Assembly (NCBI GenBank): GCA_016930895.1 | Contig: JAFGFV010000255.1 | Location: 1-7,082 of the forward strand | Direction of reading: 5' to 3' | Source of the DNA: Spirochaetales bacterium | GTDB taxonomy: Bacteria > Spirochaetota > Spirochaetia > SZUA-6 > DRHE01 | Length of the DNA stretch: 7,082 nt | Shown: piece by piece, positions 5,439 to 7,082 of the stretch | How the letters are laid out: each line of letters begins with the position of its first letter | Numbering within the stretch: the stretch's first letter is position 1 | Program-made: the position numbers and the translations under genes | The notes under the pieces: generated by a model | Seen by the model: the letters and a program-made list of their open reading frames with translations, nothing else | The model's database searches: none | Told to the model about the DNA's origin: nothing

Positions 5439-6758
5439 ATGTCGCGGCTGTTCATCGACACTCCCCACCTGGTGTTCCAGATCCACGACACCCAGGCGGA
5501 CAGCGCCCTGGACTTCCCCGCCGGCGACCTCCGGGTGCTCCGGGAGCTGGGGCGGCGCTACGCGGAGATCGCCTCCCTCCCGATCCAGGAGGAGAGCAGG
5601 CGCAGGTGGCAGCGCCTGAACGATCTGGAGCCGGAGCGTCCCCTCATCTGGACCAACGAGGTCTGCTGGAACGAGATGGACCACGACGGAAGCCTGCTGC
5701 TACGCTGCTCGAACGAGGTCTGCCAGCGCATCGAGCTGGAGATGCGCCGCACCCTGTACCAGTGGGAGCACTTCCGGGGAGACATGATCGTCGAGCCCGT
5801 GTTCTACTCCCCCCTGATCATCGAGAACACCGGCTTCGGGATCAACCCGGTGGCGGACGTGGCGGTCACCGACGAGACCTCCGAGATCGCCTCCCGGCAC
5901 TTCTACAACCAGATCCAGGGGGAAGAAGACCTCGAGAAGATCCAACCGCCCCGGATCCGCTACGACCGGGGGCGCACCGACGAGTTCCTGGCCGCCTACA
6001 GGCGGGTGTTCGACGGCATCCTGCCCGTGGAAAAGCGGGGCTCCCCGGGCTTCTGGTTCGCCCCCTGGGACGACATCGTCTTCTGGATGGGGGCGGAGCA
6101 GGTCCTCATGGGCCTGGCCGTTCAGCCGGAGCTGATGCACAAGATCATCCGGCGGCTCACCGACGTGTACCTGGAGGGGCTGGCCCAATTCGAGCGCCTC
6201 AACCTGCTTGCCCTGAACACCTGCAACGTGCGGATCGGCTCCGGGGCCTACGGGTATACGAAGCAGCTTCCCCAGGGCGGTTTCGATCCCGCCCGGGTGC
6301 GCCCGATCGACATCTGGGGCTCCGCCACCCCCCAGATCTTCGGCTCGGTGTCGCCGCAGATGCACGAGGAGTTCGGGGTGGCCTACGAGCTGGAGTGGCT
6401 GTCCAGGTTCGGGCTGACCTACTACGGCTGCTGCGAGCCGCTGCACGACAAGCTGGACGTGCTGGAGAAAATCCCGAACCTGCGCAAGATCTCGATCAGC
6501 CCCTGGGCCGACGTGCCCGCAGCGGCCCGGCGGATCGGCCGGCGGTACGTGATCTCCCTGAAGCCCAGCCCATCGGTGCTCGCGGCCCCGAGCTGGCATC
6601 CCGACCAGGTTCGTCACGAGCTGGAGACCAAGCTGGCTGCGGCCAGGGGATGCAACGTCGAGATCGTGCTCAAGGACCTGAGCACGGTGCAGCGGCAGCC
6701 GCACCGGCTCTGGCAGTGGATGGAGGTGGCCTCGGAGGTGGCCGCGCGCTATGGCTGA
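5439..6758 (+). CDS. Divergent uroporphyrinogen decarboxylase-like protein, function unknown
   Basis: A 439-aa cytoplasmic protein, related at fold level to the preceding gene product but longer and not a recent duplicate. The C-terminal half has the clearest likeness: YYGCCEPLHDKLDVLEKIPN (328-347) occupies the position of the HxCG region, with C331, C332, E333 and H336 as candidate metal ligands, followed by ISISPWADVPAAA (351-363) and RYVISLKPSPSVLA (369-382). The middle, GFWFAPWDDIVFWMGAEQVLM (204-224), and WGSATPQIFGSVSPQMHEEF (293-312) fit the substrate-side loops of this superfamily. The ATG at 5439 is chosen because GGAAGGGAG precedes it by 6 nt; an in-frame start at 5370 would overlap the upstream gene. 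The gap to that gene is 19 nt. It may be the partner methyltransferase of the first enzyme, but this is inference. Confidence 0.88.
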   Translation: MSRLFIDTPHLVFQIHDTQADSALDFPAGDLRVLRELGRRYAEIASLPIQEESRRRWQRLNDLEPERPLIWTNEVCWNEMDHDGSLLLRCSNEVCQRIELEMRRTLYQWEHFRGDMIVEPVFYSPLIIENTGFGINPVADVAVTDETSEIASRHFYNQIQGEEDLEKIQPPRIRYDRGRTDEFLAAYRRVFDGILPVEKRGSPGFWFAPWDDIVFWMGAEQVLMGLAVQPELMHKIIRRLTDVYLEGLAQFERLNLLALNTCNVRIGSGAYGYTKQLPQGGFDPARVRPIDIWGSATPQIFGSVSPQMHEEFGVAYELEWLSRFGLTYYGCCEPLHDKLDVLEKIPNLRKISISPWADVPAAARRIGRRYVISLKPSPSVLAAPSWHPDQVRHELETKLAAARGCNVEIVLKDLSTVQRQPHRLWQWMEVASEVAARYG

Positions 6759-7082
6759 GGCCTCCGTGGGGCGTGGGGACGTGCTGCGCTGTCTGAGCTC
6801 GTGCGGGCTTGCCCACGCGGAGCTGGCCGCCGGGGCCGGCAGCATCGTGGTGAGCGCCTACGGCGGGCGGATCTTCGGGCCGTTCGTGGGGGCCGAGAGC
6901 CTGGGGTGGCTGAGCCCGCTGTTCGGCGACCCGGAGGGCTTCCGCGCCGCCGTGGCTGCCGGGGCGTGGAACCTGGGGGGAGAGCGCCTGTGGCTGGCCC
7001 CGGAGCTGAGGTACTGCGTGCGGGACCGGAAGCGCTTCCTGGAGAGCTACACCGTGCAGCCGGCCATGGACCCGGGGGGATA
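6751..7082 (+). CDS. Hypothetical protein, possibly galactose-mutarotase-like, C-terminus cut by window edge
   Basis: An open frame of 110 codons running off the right edge, with strongly G/C third codon positions like its neighbours. It starts at ATG 6751 inside the end of the previous gene (8-nt overlap with its TGA at 6756-6758), which implies translational coupling; GGAGGT at 6734-6739 is 11 nt upstream, a rather long spacing. Visible motifs are YGGRIFGPF (37-45), WNLGGERLWLAPELRYCV (76-93) and YTVQPAMDPG (100-109). The early Gly-Gly-Arg strand and the GGERLWLAPE segment recall aldose-epimerase/galactose-mutarotase-fold proteins that act on or bind sugars. That match is from memory of the pattern, on a fragment, and is weak. 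There is no signal peptide, so it is cytoplasmic. Confidence 0.78.
   Translation, partial: MAEASVGRGDVLRCLSSCGLAHAELAAGAGSIVVSAYGGRIFGPFVGAESLGWLSPLFGDPEGFRAAVAAGAWNLGGERLWLAPELRYCVRDRKRFLESYTVQPAMDPGG

Noticed and set aside
4232..5491. Minus-strand open frame of 419 codons opposite the first uroD-like gene
   Set aside because: It would cover the plus promoter leader and a gene with clear family motifs; its own protein shows no recognisable domain.
5700..6845. Minus-strand open frame of 381 codons opposite the second uroD-like gene and the third gene
   Set aside because: Long antisense open frames are expected in GC-rich coding DNA; no motif or ribosome site supports it.
1..7082. Mobile element, CRISPR array, tRNA or rRNA
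   Set aside because: No transposase or integrase frame, no spaced direct repeats, no tRNA-like cloverleaf and no rRNA-like sequence was seen on reading both strands.

Overview
This is a 7.1 kb piece of a GC-rich bacterial chromosome carrying two divergent gene clusters that share one regulatory region. The organism is probably a double-membrane bacterium. The secreted solute-binding protein has a type I signal peptide followed by a GGQKEAPAAE-like mature start, a style common in spirochaete binding proteins. This is only a hint, and no marker gene confirms the phylum.

Left half, minus strand, read from about 4100 down to 1: a complete-looking ribose/monosaccharide-type ABC importer. The order is periplasmic sugar-binding protein (4046-3048), first inner-membrane permease (2922-1957), double-domain ATPase of the RbsA/MglA/XylG type (1940-414), and a second permease (436 to the window edge, truncated). 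A strong hairpin terminator (2984-3021) lies between the binding protein and the first permease. It probably acts as an attenuator that leaves the binding protein in excess over the membrane parts.

Middle, 4047-4249: a short AT-rich divergent control region. There is a near-consensus sigma-70 promoter in each direction (TTGACA-N17-TAAAAT on minus, TTGACA-N16-TATACT on plus). Two operator-like inverted repeats sit between the two -35 boxes, and a third lies inside the plus-strand promoter spacer.

Right half, plus strand: a tight operon of two different uroporphyrinogen-decarboxylase-superfamily proteins. The first (4250-5419) is a member of the MtaA/CmuA-like methyltransferase branch with an HxCG metal motif. 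The second (5439-6758) is longer and divergent, with a GCCEP motif at the equivalent place. An overlapping third gene (6751 to the window edge, truncated) may be a galactose-mutarotase-like protein.

Working model (inference): the importer brings in a sugar-like or methoxylated compound, and the plus-strand enzymes act on it, possibly by zinc- and corrinoid-dependent methyl transfer, under one shared regulator. No corrinoid protein, corrinoid-activating protein, regulator or sugar kinase is visible here. The substrate and the demethylation step are therefore not proven by this window.
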